The notes beneath the pieces are model-generated. The model was not told the DNA's origin. It did not search any database and was given only the letters and a program-made list of their open reading frames with translations. Positions 1-7,604 of a DNA stretch of 52,999 bases are shown one piece after another (position 1 is the stretch's first letter; every line of letters begins with the position of its first letter). The stretch comes from a virus, in the IMG/VR virus record IMGVR_UViG_3300025127_000052, positions 1-52,999 of that record; one strand, 5' to 3'. Made by a program: the position numbers and the translations under genes.

Positions 1-469
1 AAAAGTTTTCAGGTTGATAGCTATCAGATACCAACTTAAACAAATTCTTGAGACCCGTCTGGTTCTGTGCCAGCATTACCAAGTGGCGGCGATCGTTTAG
101 AGGATTGCGCTTGAGTTTGCGGTCCTCAGTCTCAACGACCATACCGTATTCTTCTTTCTTTTGTCGCTTTTGATTAGCCTTGTGTTCCTCATACATTTGT
201 CGCCATTTGCGATGGGATTTGATGAAGTAGGATTCACATCCGTAGATCGCTTTAAACTCCTTACCATCTGCTCGCATCTTCTTGAGATGCTCCACCTGAA
301 ACGACAGTCCATTCATGTGCCCGTGGTCAGTGAGGGCGTGGGCGTTCATCCCATTCTCATAGGCGAAGTCCATATGCTCCCCAGGCATCCCCAGTCCGTC
401 AAACGGCGAGAGCCCAGAGTGAGCGTGTAGTCCCACGAATGGGATCTTGCTTTCAATTCGGTTAGTCAT
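1..469 (-). CDS. dnaE: DNA polymerase III alpha subunit (DnaE-type), N-terminal PHP domain, partial
   Basis: The reading frame opens at ATG 469 (AAAGG Shine-Dalgarno) and runs off the left edge after 156 codons without a stop. The visible part matches the PHP domain that begins DnaE polymerases: FVGLHAHSGLSPFDGL (residues 11-26), ALTDHG (45-50) and IYGCESYF (75-82). The PHP metal ligands H15, H17, D48, H49 and E79 appear intact, so metal-dependent proofreading is possible. From family knowledge, the missing part should hold the palm, fingers and thumb. The gene follows the small SH3-like gene by 13 bp. It is notable because the same phage has a family A polymerase at 12987-14207. The catalytic part cannot be seen here. 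Confidence 0.85.
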   Translation of the reverse strand, partial: MTNRIESKIPFVGLHAHSGLSPFDGLGMPGEHMDFAYENGMNAHALTDHGHMNGLSFQVEHLKKMRADGKEFKAIYGCESYFIKSHRKWRQMYEEHKANQKRQKKEEYGMVVETEDRKLKRNPLNDRRHLVMLAQNQTGLKNLFKLVSDSYQPENF

Positions 470-482
470 TGACTACCTTTCT

Positions 483-695
483 TTAAATTGCTCGTAGTGA
501 ATATTCGGTAACGACTGATGGTTTGTCTAGATTTGGAAACTGGACTGTGACCTTGGCTCCAAGGTATTTGTGACGGGACATCCGTTTGTAATTAGCAGTG
601 TGGTCAATCTCTGTGATGAGCCCTACACCCTTAGAATACTTGTGGTAAAGGCTATGACTGCGATTGGTGAACTTGACAAGATCTCCGACTTTCAT
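483..695 (-). CDS. small SH3/KOW-like phage protein
   Basis: 70 residues starting MKVGDLVKF, with strong Shine-Dalgarno GAGGAGAG before the ATG. The pattern MK-x-GDL, short basic beta strands, then VGLITEI and AKVTVQF resembles small SH3/KOW-like barrels common in marine phages. It shares its N-terminal MK[PAV]GDL motif with the two genes at 47273-47476 and 47473-47670, so the three look like paralogues. It is the first gene after a terminator/promoter pair and lies just before the DnaE gene. The molecular function is unknown. Confidence 0.7.
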   Translation of the reverse strand: MKVGDLVKFTNRSHSLYHKYSKGVGLITEIDHTANYKRMSRHKYLGAKVTVQFPNLDKPSVVTEYSLRAI

Positions 696-719
696 TTCTC
701 TCTCCTCTTCTATATGTAT

Positions 720-747
720 AGTATAGCGTACTTTTGAAATAGTTCAA
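720..747 (-). promoter_or_regulatory. sigma70-like promoter
   Basis: On the minus strand, -35 TTGAAC (742-747) and -10 TATACT (720-725) are separated by 16 bases. The site sits just downstream of a terminator and 24 bp before the start codon at 695, so it should drive the SH3-like gene and the DnaE gene. Confidence 0.65.
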
Positions 748-748
748 G

Positions 749-781
749 AAAAAAATGAGCGGGGCACCATCTCCCCGCTCA
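749..781 (-). terminator. rho-independent terminator after the glycosyltransferase gene
   Basis: A perfect stem GAGCGGGG/CCCCGCTC (757-764 with 773-780), extended by one T-A pair, encloses an 8-base loop. On the minus strand it is followed by a run of seven T. It lies directly downstream of the gene ending at 821 and directly upstream of the next promoter. Confidence 0.9.
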
Positions 782-820
782 GCCACCTGCCGTAACAGGG
801 TAATCCATTAGGATATATAG

Positions 821-2074
821 TCAGCGCTGGTCCAATGGGGATAAATAACCTTCGTAATTCCTAGCGGCGGCTTCTAGCGAACTAAGGGAATCGGGAATAT
901 ACGGTTCATGAGACTTGTCCAGCAAGTTTAATATAAGACTGAGGTATGCTTTGATGTTGTCTGAATTATTAATGGAAAACTGTTGTAATGTTTTTTGGCA
1001 TTCCGTATTATAACTTTCTAAATCTGAACGCTCCTCGTGACGAAGGGCGGCATGAATTTGGCGAGCAGCATCAGTAAGACTTGCCCCGTCATAATAGTAT
1101 CCCATTTGAGGTATCATCTTTGAGTTATGGACAACGGGAAGCCCAAGGTGAGCAGCTTCTAAAATAGCATACCCAAGGCCACCTTCAAGGTGATGATGAA
1201 AAGGAACCTGGGCGTGCTCAATCATCGCTGGTAAACTTTGAGGACCCTGACATTTGAGCTTGCCGGCTTTAGCAACAGAAAGATTACTAATATAATCAAC
1301 AAAGTTTTTGTTGTTTTGCAGATGGCGTGAAGTGTTATAGAAATGTGCCCCAGAAAAAGCCTCTGGCTTATCTGACCCAAAAACTAAATCCGTCGCCAAC
1401 ATCGAAAACAAAGGAGCTTTGGTTACTTGGGTGTCAAGCTGCTGGCAGAAAACTTTCTGGTTAGCAGGGGAGCCTTTTCTAAACACAGGAATAGAATCAA
1501 ATTTTGGATGATTTTTAAATGCTGTTTCTAACAAGTCTGGTGCCCAGATAATAGGACAGACGTATGCTCGATGAGCACCGTATCGATACTTAATATAATC
1601 CTTCTGCCAAACGAGATCAGGAAGAACCCAGGCAGCATCCACTCGTAAATCTTCTCTAGGCAAATGGCGGGCGGCTACATTATAGTATCCTTCGGGGGCT
1701 ACGAGGTCTCCGAAGATAGTTGTCTCTGCGTCCGCCATATACCTGTCTTCATTTACCAGGCGTGCCACTTTTACGCCCTTAGATCTGAAGTGTTCTATGT
1801 GCCTAGAGGTAACCATGGAACCAGCAAGCACCAAAATGTCTAGATGATATTCTTCATAAAATTTATCTAGACGATGTACAGTGTTCCCAAACACCTCTAG
1901 GGTCTCAGGGGGATTGTCTCCAGCCAGCACTGGAGGGTAGACAAGTAAGGGGGTAACGGTGGGGACCGCACCTAAAAGTTTGTAAATAAAATACGCATTT
2001 TGTTGAGCTTCTTTATCTAAAAGATTTTCAGCGTTTGGGCTAATAGATACGCCAACTACGATTTTACGACTCAT
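821..2074 (-). CDS. GT-B type glycosyltransferase, DUF2827-like
   Basis: 417 residues from ATG 2074 (MSRKIVVGVSIS), preceded by AAGGGG; longer in-frame starts upstream overlap the previous gene too far. The N-terminus VVGVSISPNAENLL...QQNAYFIYKLL and the C-terminal segment FHHHLEGGLGYAILEAAHLG followed by LPVVHNSKMIPQMGYYYDG recall DUF2827 proteins, which are GT-B glycosyltransferases. The latter segment would be the nucleotide-sugar binding C-terminal half. Donor and acceptor are unknown. Phage enzymes of this kind can modify host surface glycans, virion proteins or DNA. The gene is last in a run of small overlapping genes and ends at a strong terminator. The family call is from memory of motifs. 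Confidence 0.55.
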   Translation of the reverse strand: MSRKIVVGVSISPNAENLLDKEAQQNAYFIYKLLGAVPTVTPLLVYPPVLAGDNPPETLEVFGNTVHRLDKFYEEYHLDILVLAGSMVTSRHIEHFRSKGVKVARLVNEDRYMADAETTIFGDLVAPEGYYNVAARHLPREDLRVDAAWVLPDLVWQKDYIKYRYGAHRAYVCPIIWAPDLLETAFKNHPKFDSIPVFRKGSPANQKVFCQQLDTQVTKAPLFSMLATDLVFGSDKPEAFSGAHFYNTSRHLQNNKNFVDYISNLSVAKAGKLKCQGPQSLPAMIEHAQVPFHHHLEGGLGYAILEAAHLGLPVVHNSKMIPQMGYYYDGASLTDAARQIHAALRHEERSDLESYNTECQKTLQQFSINNSDNIKAYLSLILNLLDKSHEPYIPDSLSSLEAAARNYEGYLSPLDQR

Positions 2075-2423
2075 TCCCCTTGTCCTCGTCCTCACGTTTA
2101 TCACCGTAGACATCTTTGGTGCCATCCTGATAGGTGATAATAGTTTGGTTGGCAGGATGGGGCTCAATGTGTACCTTCACAAAGTCGCTCATACTATCAA
2201 AGATAGCAATACCTCCACGAGGTGGTGGGTAAAGCCAATGAACAACACACTGACCTGTCGCCATTACAACACCCTCAATGACAACCCCCTCGCCAGATAC
2301 ACCTGTTTCGTCTTGTTGTCGAAAAACTGTAAAACTTGTAATCCCTCGGGGAGCTAGCTTTGATGGTGGTTTTGGAATTAAGTCATCAGTTACTTCTTCC
2401 ACGACCTTTTCTTCATCGCTCAT
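2064..2423 (-). CDS. conserved hypothetical phage protein
   Basis: 119 residues if translation begins at ATG 2423 (MSDEEKVVEEVTDD). That ATG has GGAG nine bases upstream and overlaps the previous stop by 11 bp; an in-frame start at 2471 is less likely. The first 30 residues are acidic and proline-containing. The rest looks like a compact beta domain (FTVFRQQDETGVSGEG, VIEGVVMATGQCVVHWLY, then VKVHIEPHPANQTIITYQDG), followed by a charged tail. The core resembles a widespread family of small phage proteins of unknown function. It overlaps the glycosyltransferase start by 11 bp, suggesting translational coupling. Confidence 0.75.
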   Translation of the reverse strand: MSDEEKVVEEVTDDLIPKPPSKLAPRGITSFTVFRQQDETGVSGEGVVIEGVVMATGQCVVHWLYPPPRGGIAIFDSMSDFVKVHIEPHPANQTIITYQDGTKDVYGDKREDEDKGNES

Positions 2424-2712
2424 TTGTATATTCTCCATATGAATCTGCCACTTGCTGTAGCCAAGCACCACTCACAGGACTGATTTCGTCCGCTCGATAA
2501 ACAAGTCGATAATTGTTTTTACCGTTCAACTTATTACGGAAGTCTGATTGGGCTTCATATGTATCGTCTTCAAAGAAATCAATCTCAAAATAAGTCCACC
2601 CATCAGTAGCCTTTGCTTTACGGCGAATTGCGCCAAGCCTCAACAAGTTGTTATGATAGTTCATAACAAGCGAACCTTCGATCATTTCTAGATTTTCTTC
2701 AGGGTACTTCAT
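2413..2712 (-). CDS. hypothetical protein
   Basis: 99 residues starting MKYPEENLEMIEGS, with AAAGG upstream of ATG 2712. It is acidic overall, with a predicted beta-rich centre (GWTYFEIDFFEDD, YRLVYRADEI). No family is recognised. The two tyrosine/phenylalanine-rich strands and short length suggest a small single-domain protein. It overlaps the next gene by 11 bp and follows the ADP-ribosyltransferase-like gene by 11 bp, so it belongs to the same transcription unit. Confidence 0.7.
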   Translation of the reverse strand: MKYPEENLEMIEGSLVMNYHNNLLRLGAIRRKAKATDGWTYFEIDFFEDDTYEAQSDFRNKLNGKNNYRLVYRADEISPVSGAWLQQVADSYGEYTNER

Positions 2713-2723
2713 CGTTTACCTTT

Positions 2724-3221
2724 CTACTCGCCCTGGAGGCGAGCCTGTTCCTCTGTGGAAACCTTGTTGACCTCAATGGGTTGGAACCATGCCACCACAT
2801 CAAAGCGTCGGGTTGAGTAAAATATTCCGTCATAGTCCTCACGGATGTCTTCTAATAGTGTATTCCATTCTGCGCCTTTCCTTAAGCCGTAAACTGGATG
2901 TCTGTTCTTTTCTATGTATCCCTCGGGGTCGTTCTTAAAATCATAGATCCTGCCGGCATCTACCTTGGTAGTAAAAAGTGGAATACCTGCCCTGAAGAAT
3001 GTCTCTCGCTGTTTAGGATCTGTGTAAAAAAACACTCTAGGTGTTTGAGCAACTTCAAATTCGTTGCTAGAGTAATGACTCTTTTTATAATTTGGGTCAA
3101 GCACCAAGGACTCTGATGGATTTTTAGTATAGTGATACAACGTGACCTGTCCATCGTCCACATATTGTCCTAGTTCGGCTTCAGTTAAGAACTTCCGAAA
3201 GTCTTGCTCAAACGAATTCAT
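2724..3221 (-). CDS. ADP-ribosyltransferase-like protein with capsid-targeting-like N-terminus
   Basis: 165 residues. VTLYHYTKNP (residues 26-35), RVFFYTDPKQRE (about 62-73) and a late WFQPIEV are arranged like the H, Y and E motifs of the ADP-ribosyltransferase superfamily (LYHGT, YFT, then Glu). The N-terminus FRKFLTE followed by A fits the T4 prohead-protease consensus ([LI]-x-E before A/G/S) and resembles capsid-targeting peptides of internal head proteins. The start overlaps the upstream stop in ATGA. By analogy with T4 Alt it could be packaged and injected to modify host proteins, but that is inference. It may instead be an uncharacterised family with the same fold and no activity. Confidence 0.45.
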   Translation of the reverse strand: MNSFEQDFRKFLTEAELGQYVDDGQVTLYHYTKNPSESLVLDPNYKKSHYSSNEFEVAQTPRVFFYTDPKQRETFFRAGIPLFTTKVDAGRIYDFKNDPEGYIEKNRHPVYGLRKGAEWNTLLEDIREDYDGIFYSTRRFDVVAWFQPIEVNKVSTEEQARLQGE

Positions 3222-3916
3222 AGTTTCTTTTTTAGTTCCCGAAGTCTCAGGCGAGCGATCTGTCGCTGTTGCCAGCGAGACTTTTCAGTTCGCATACCAT
3301 CCAGTGACAACCCTAGTCGGCGATTGATCTCTTGAATAAGTTCTTGATGTTTGACCGCTTGCTTCTCAGTTAATTCAGGCAAGTCATACTCAGAGTCCTG
3401 ACCCTCCTCCATCTCGTACTGCTCATCAAAGAAGGGAATAAAAAATTTACGAGCGGCTGACTGCCTCTCCTGAGAAAAGAAATCTTCTCGTGCTTGAACG
3501 TCATCATCAAACAAAGCCACATCCCTCCTCTGTATTGTATCATCACCTTCGATATATTCAAAGATAAATTTATTATCTTTGTCCTTTTTCCCCCAGATGA
3601 CAGATTCTTGATTAAAGTATTTGCCTGCTTCCACAATATCTTCACGAGTAATATTAGGAATCATGAACGACCGCTCTTTGCTCCCAAAGCTGCCACGAAT
3701 ACGAATAGGTCCATAGCCCCGATCACGCATAAAAATCATCAACTCTTTGTTGAGATCACGGTTCTCCTTCTTGGACAACTTCTGAGCCATTGGATTCTCG
3801 GCGGTCATAAAACCGACCGTATCTACAGAAGCTACTTTACCTAAAAGAATGTTACGGATACGATTGAATCCGGATTCTCTAATCAAAAACTTTCGCCATG
3901 GTTTAAATATATTCAT
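3218..3916 (-). CDS. hypothetical protein, possible internal head protein
   Basis: 232 residues from ATG 3916 (MNIFKPWRKFLIRESG); a GTG at 3928 would add four residues and overlap the groES-like gene. The N-terminal WRKFLIRE followed by S parallels the RKFLTE-A motif of the next protein and fits prohead-protease cleavage after IRE. The body is charged and mostly helical, with an acidic middle (EQYEMEEGQDSEYDLPELTE) and a strongly basic C-terminus (QRQIARLRLRELKKKL) that could bind nucleic acid. No enzyme motif is recognised. It overlaps the ADP-ribosyltransferase-like gene by four bases, suggesting joint expression. Confidence 0.65.
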   Translation of the reverse strand: MNIFKPWRKFLIRESGFNRIRNILLGKVASVDTVGFMTAENPMAQKLSKKENRDLNKELMIFMRDRGYGPIRIRGSFGSKERSFMIPNITREDIVEAGKYFNQESVIWGKKDKDNKFIFEYIEGDDTIQRRDVALFDDDVQAREDFFSQERQSAARKFFIPFFDEQYEMEEGQDSEYDLPELTEKQAVKHQELIQEINRRLGLSLDGMRTEKSRWQQRQIARLRLRELKKKL

Positions 3917-3917
3917 A

Positions 3918-4169
3918 TTACTCAGCACAAATTAGGTGATTCTCGCCGATGAAAGTATAAGTCTCCCCTCGGACTGTTACTTTTTCTACTCCAAAAGAAT
4001 GGATTACAACTGTACGACCAGTGTAGTCCTGTGAGCAGTCTGTGGCGCAGGCTAAAACTGTAGCTGCTACAAACTCCTCGACCTTCTCTTCTGTTGGAAC
4101 AAAGAAAGCTCCCTGTTGTGTCTCCTCCTTATTAATCTCTATAAGTAGTCTTCTATTTAAAGGTTTCAT
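3918..4169 (-). CDS. groES: GroES-like co-chaperonin
   Basis: 83 residues starting MKPLNRRLLIEI. The ATG at 4169 is preceded by AAAGGAG at five bases; a GTG one codon upstream would leave too short a spacing. The N-terminal strand MKPLNRRLLIE, the mobile-loop-like GAFFVP, the EEFVAATVLACA segment, TGRTVVIHSFG and the C-terminal ETYTFIGENHLICAE follow the order of GroES (MKPLxDRVL, mobile loop, EVVAVG, V-F-YG, L-ED-LA). Phage proteins of this type (T4 gp31, for example) cap host GroEL to fold the major capsid protein. It is somewhat shorter than bacterial GroES (about 97). It has its own consensus promoter. Confidence 0.85.
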   Translation of the reverse strand: MKPLNRRLLIEINKEETQQGAFFVPTEEKVEEFVAATVLACATDCSQDYTGRTVVIHSFGVEKVTVRGETYTFIGENHLICAE

Positions 4170-4189
4170 CACAACTCCTTTCGAGTAGT

Positions 4190-4218
4190 ATTATATTCTA
4201 GTTTTTTAGTTCCGTCAA
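4190..4218 (-). promoter_or_regulatory. consensus sigma70-like promoter for the GroES-like gene
   Basis: On the minus strand, -35 TTGACG (4213-4218), a 17-base spacer and a perfect -10 TATAAT (4190-4195). It lies between the ribonucleotide reductase stop and the groES-like start, 20 bp before the start codon. Confidence 0.8.
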
Positions 4219-4220
4219 GT

Positions 4221-6092
4221 TTAAGTGATTTCACAAGCACCACCAGCACAAGCTGCTTCACCTTTGAGGTCGGTGTTGTCATCCTCTTCAACAATCTTGG
4301 TGAGGTCAACAGAGGCCAGCTTAGAGAGCATAGCTTCGTAGTGTTCTTTGGTACAATCTTCAAACGGAGCCTGCTGATAAGAGCCTCCATCGTATGGAAG
4401 GACTGACAACCCGTTATAGTGGTTGCGGTTGTCCCACATCCACTCGCCAGCATCGGTCCACTCGTTTTCACGTAGCGAGATAGTTGCTGAGACGTTGTGT
4501 CCGTTCTGTCCAGAGCGTTTGCCAGGGTTGACCCATTCTCTTGTAATTTTCTTTACTCGCCGCAAAAGTTGGAACGCACTTTCATCACGCAAGATAGAAC
4601 CTTCGGGTGCTCGTTGGGGCACAGAGATGACGGCTGTATCGTGTGGGCGGAAATACTCATCCTCAACTAGTTCAGGGTGGTGAATGGCAAGGTGCCAATA
4701 GATGGGCTCATTCTTGCCAACACGGATACGACGAATGTAGTAGTCGTTGTGCCAAGCGTGAATACCACTAGACGTGCCAAGTGCCAAGCTGGTTGTTCCT
4801 GCTGGTTTGACGCAGGTTGTGCGAGCAGCCTTGTTGATGCCGATCAACTGAGCGACACGAGCATTCTCTTCCTTGACGACATTGGCGGCAGCAGTCAAAT
4901 CAATGTCATCTGCTAGCACACGACCTGAAGCGATGCCCGTCATGGATACGCCAACCAAGGCGTCCTTCTCAGTGGTTCTTTGCCAGACTGGTCGGAGATA
5001 ATGAAAATCTGTGTAGCCAGCCTGCAGCGTTCCGATAAAGGAAGCGGCACGTACACGATCTTCCAGATCTTGCTGATCCTTAATGTTGCTGACATTTACT
5101 TCGGTCAGATTACAGAACTGGAATGGTCGGAGTCCGATCTCACAGCAAGGGTTGGTTCCCCAATCCTTATCGTTGGACAGGTAGATGCCAGGCTCGCCAG
5201 CGTTGGATGCCTCGACACGCTTCCATAGATCTAGGAAGAATTCTTTTGTTACTTTGTGCCGTAAAAGTACAGCCGAGTTATTGGCTCGTCCTCGCTGTGG
5301 GTTGGTCTCCCACCAGTTGCCAGACTTGGCAGCAATCATTTCCTTGTCACTTGCGGAGAACAAAGAGATAAGAGCAGCACGACGGATACCACCAGCCAAC
5401 ACAGCATCGGCGATATGACACACGATATCATGGACTTCAATAGCCGACAGCCTATCTCCATCATTCTTTTCTGCGAGCACACCCTCAACCTTGACTAAGC
5501 ATTCCTTGAGGGGCTGGGGTCCTGGGGCTTTGCCGCCAGATGTTACAAGGCGAGCACCTTTAGGGCGAATATCGCTATAATCAAATCGTAGCCGTGAGCC
5601 ACCAAAAAAGTAGCTACGGACGAGATACTTAACGGCGTCTGCCCATCCTTCAATACTGTCATTTACTAGATACCTCCGTGTGCGGTTTGGGTTGGGTTTG
5701 CGAATCTCTGGTAGTTCATCAACATGGTGCTGCTGGACTGAGTATCCGACTCCTGTGCCTCCGAGCAACAAAAACATAATTTCACCGAAAACACGCCAAT
5801 CATCAACTGGAGCATACGCACAATTGAAAACTCGGTTGGGTGAAATCTCGATTGGCTTACCGGCGAATTGCATGGAACGCATTGATGGTAGGACTTTTTT
5901 ATCTAATACCATTTTATAAGTGTTAACTATCTCTCCCTTGAGATTGGGATATTTCTTAACATGCATTTCCATGTTGCGGGTGACAAGTTCATCCCACGTT
6001 TCACGGCGCTGCTTCTCTGGAAGATAGCGAGCATACTTCATGTATACTGTGATATCAGATAGGATTTGAGTTGAGATGTCTGTGTTATTCAT
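4221..6092 (-). CDS. nrdJ: adenosylcobalamin-dependent ribonucleoside-triphosphate reductase (class II, monomeric)
   Basis: 623 residues. It converts ribonucleotides to deoxyribonucleotides with a coenzyme B12 radical. The catalytic cysteines match the Lactobacillus leichmannii enzyme pattern: C91 in FNCAY, the radical cysteine in NPCCEIG (residues 313-319), C326 eleven residues after C315, and a C-terminal redox pair C615 and C620 in CAGGACEIT, five apart. The early region YLPEKQRRETWDELVTRNM is also typical. The start overlaps the helicase stop as ATGA. Class II enzymes need no oxygen but need cobalamin, so the phage depends on host B12. Length is a little shorter than the usual 700-740. 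Confidence 0.93.
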   Translation of the reverse strand: MNNTDISTQILSDITVYMKYARYLPEKQRRETWDELVTRNMEMHVKKYPNLKGEIVNTYKMVLDKKVLPSMRSMQFAGKPIEISPNRVFNCAYAPVDDWRVFGEIMFLLLGGTGVGYSVQQHHVDELPEIRKPNPNRTRRYLVNDSIEGWADAVKYLVRSYFFGGSRLRFDYSDIRPKGARLVTSGGKAPGPQPLKECLVKVEGVLAEKNDGDRLSAIEVHDIVCHIADAVLAGGIRRAALISLFSASDKEMIAAKSGNWWETNPQRGRANNSAVLLRHKVTKEFFLDLWKRVEASNAGEPGIYLSNDKDWGTNPCCEIGLRPFQFCNLTEVNVSNIKDQQDLEDRVRAASFIGTLQAGYTDFHYLRPVWQRTTEKDALVGVSMTGIASGRVLADDIDLTAAANVVKEENARVAQLIGINKAARTTCVKPAGTTSLALGTSSGIHAWHNDYYIRRIRVGKNEPIYWHLAIHHPELVEDEYFRPHDTAVISVPQRAPEGSILRDESAFQLLRRVKKITREWVNPGKRSGQNGHNVSATISLRENEWTDAGEWMWDNRNHYNGLSVLPYDGGSYQQAPFEDCTKEHYEAMLSKLASVDLTKIVEEDDNTDLKGEAACAGGACEIT

Positions 6093-7543
6093 GCGAGTTG
6101 TGTTCCTTCTTGTGTGTTAACGAGACCTAAAGCTTCTTTTTTTGCTTGAGCTTGTTTTTTTCTTTCTTCCTTGAACTGTTTGTATTTTTTCCGCAAGTGT
6201 TCGTCTTGCTCTGCTTTCGTCTTCATGACTACTGCGTCAATGGAGGAGTCCTCGTCGGGTGGAAGAACCCGAAGATGAACTTTTGCTGTGTCAATCTCCA
6301 TCGGGAAAACTATGCCATCAATGCCGTTGCGGTTTTTGGCAACAAACATGCGACCTTTGTTCTCAGTCTTGTCTTCCATCGTGCGAGAGATGGAACAAAT
6401 AAAATCGGCTACAAAGCACTTGTTAAATGCTTCACTGATCGCTTCCATAGTGATAACCTCAGCGTTCAATCCGCTACGGTTTGTCTGGGATGCTGTCCAC
6501 ACTGGGATGTCCCAAGTCTGAGCAATACCTCGCAACTCTTCGTATGTGTTACCAAGACTATGGCGCAATTCCTGAGACTTGAATCCTGTTGCGGTTGGTT
6601 TTAGAAGGTCAGCATAATCTACAATGATCATGTCAGGTTCAATGCCCTTTTGTCTTAACTTTTCTAAATGAATGCCAAGAGTTCGGGTAGAAGCAGACTT
6701 CGTAGGATACTCTTTAATAATAAGCTGACCGGGGATATGCTCAATGACGCCCAGGATAGATTCCTTCATAGACATCAGGTCTTGTAATCTGATTCCTGTG
6801 ATACAAGAGTCGTAACGCTGACCGACTACAGTGTCGGCAAGCTCTAGTGTATAGTGAACCACTGTTTTGCCTTTGACAACTGCCATTGCGCCGAGATGAG
6901 CTAAGGCCATTGACTTGCCAGCACCTGTGGGGGCAACCACGACGCCAAGTTCACGTTTACCTAAGCCGCCCTTGGTAATGTTATCTATTTCATCCCAAGC
7001 AGTTGAGACTGGATTACGCATCTTAAGCTCAAAGCGATCCAACACGTCCTTGTGATAGTCGTGACCGTGATTATTATCAGCACCGAGATTCATGGCGTCG
7101 TTGATAACTTTTTGGATCTGCTCAAAGCTTTGATTCTGAAGAAGACCTACAGACTTAAGGATTGCCTCTTTGAGTTTTTGCTTCTTACAGAAATCTAGAG
7201 ACTTTTCTTTAATGTAATCCTGATCTTCGTCGCCGATAGAATTACTTTTAACCCGTGCCAGAAAGTCAATGACCTGCTTAACAATACTAGTAGAGTAATC
7301 CTCGGTCTGAGTTCGCACAACAGACACCATAGCTTCATAGGTGGGATGTGGATAATCCTTCTTATGCTGGAACATCAGATCAACAAAAACCTGTAAGTAC
7401 TTTAACTCAAGATAACTTGTGTCAAGCACTTCCTCCATCTGATTCGCAAAGTTGCGGTCAAAGAGGATGGTTTTTACTAGTTTTTCTTGGAAGGTTTTCC
7501 CGAACTTGCTGAAAGTTTCTGTTTCAACTTGCTGTTCAGCCAT
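6089..7543 (-). CDS. DnaB/gp41-type replicative DNA helicase
   Basis: 484 residues. A RecA-fold helicase core carries Walker A APTGAGKS (204-211), Walker B MIIVDYAD (305-312), the ASQTNRSG segment typical of motif H3, and a late SISRTMEDKTENKGRMFVAK region. Residues 1-170 form a helical N-terminal domain like that of DnaB/gp41, which contacts primase. It should unwind the fork ahead of the phage polymerase. The ATG is preceded by GAGG and a promoter with a perfect -10. No separate primase is visible in this window. It overlaps the ribonucleotide reductase gene by four bases. Confidence 0.92.
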   Translation of the reverse strand: MAEQQVETETFSKFGKTFQEKLVKTILFDRNFANQMEEVLDTSYLELKYLQVFVDLMFQHKKDYPHPTYEAMVSVVRTQTEDYSTSIVKQVIDFLARVKSNSIGDEDQDYIKEKSLDFCKKQKLKEAILKSVGLLQNQSFEQIQKVINDAMNLGADNNHGHDYHKDVLDRFELKMRNPVSTAWDEIDNITKGGLGKRELGVVVAPTGAGKSMALAHLGAMAVVKGKTVVHYTLELADTVVGQRYDSCITGIRLQDLMSMKESILGVIEHIPGQLIIKEYPTKSASTRTLGIHLEKLRQKGIEPDMIIVDYADLLKPTATGFKSQELRHSLGNTYEELRGIAQTWDIPVWTASQTNRSGLNAEVITMEAISEAFNKCFVADFICSISRTMEDKTENKGRMFVAKNRNGIDGIVFPMEIDTAKVHLRVLPPDEDSSIDAVVMKTKAEQDEHLRKKYKQFKEERKKQAQAKKEALGLVNTQEGTQLA

Positions 7544-7566
7544 TATATACCTCTTGATCTTTATTC

Positions 7567-7595
7567 ATTATACACAGAAAGATAAAATATGTAAG
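7567..7595 (-). promoter_or_regulatory. sigma70-like promoter for the helicase gene
   Basis: On the minus strand, a perfect -10 TATAAT (7567-7572) preceded by TGTG, with 17 bases to a weak -35 CTTACA (7590-7595). It lies in the 61-bp gap between the exonuclease stop and the helicase start. Confidence 0.6.
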
Positions 7596-7604
7596 AAATC
7601 CTCA

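Noticed and set aside
97-312. Minus-strand 71-residue frame beginning MDCRFRW
   Set aside because: Out of frame with the PHP domain that spans the same bases. Basic low-information translation without a ribosome site.
161-430. Plus-strand open frame over the DnaE start
   Set aside because: It mirrors the minus-strand PHP domain, has no ribosome site and no recognisable protein. The minus-strand frame with PHP motifs explains the region.
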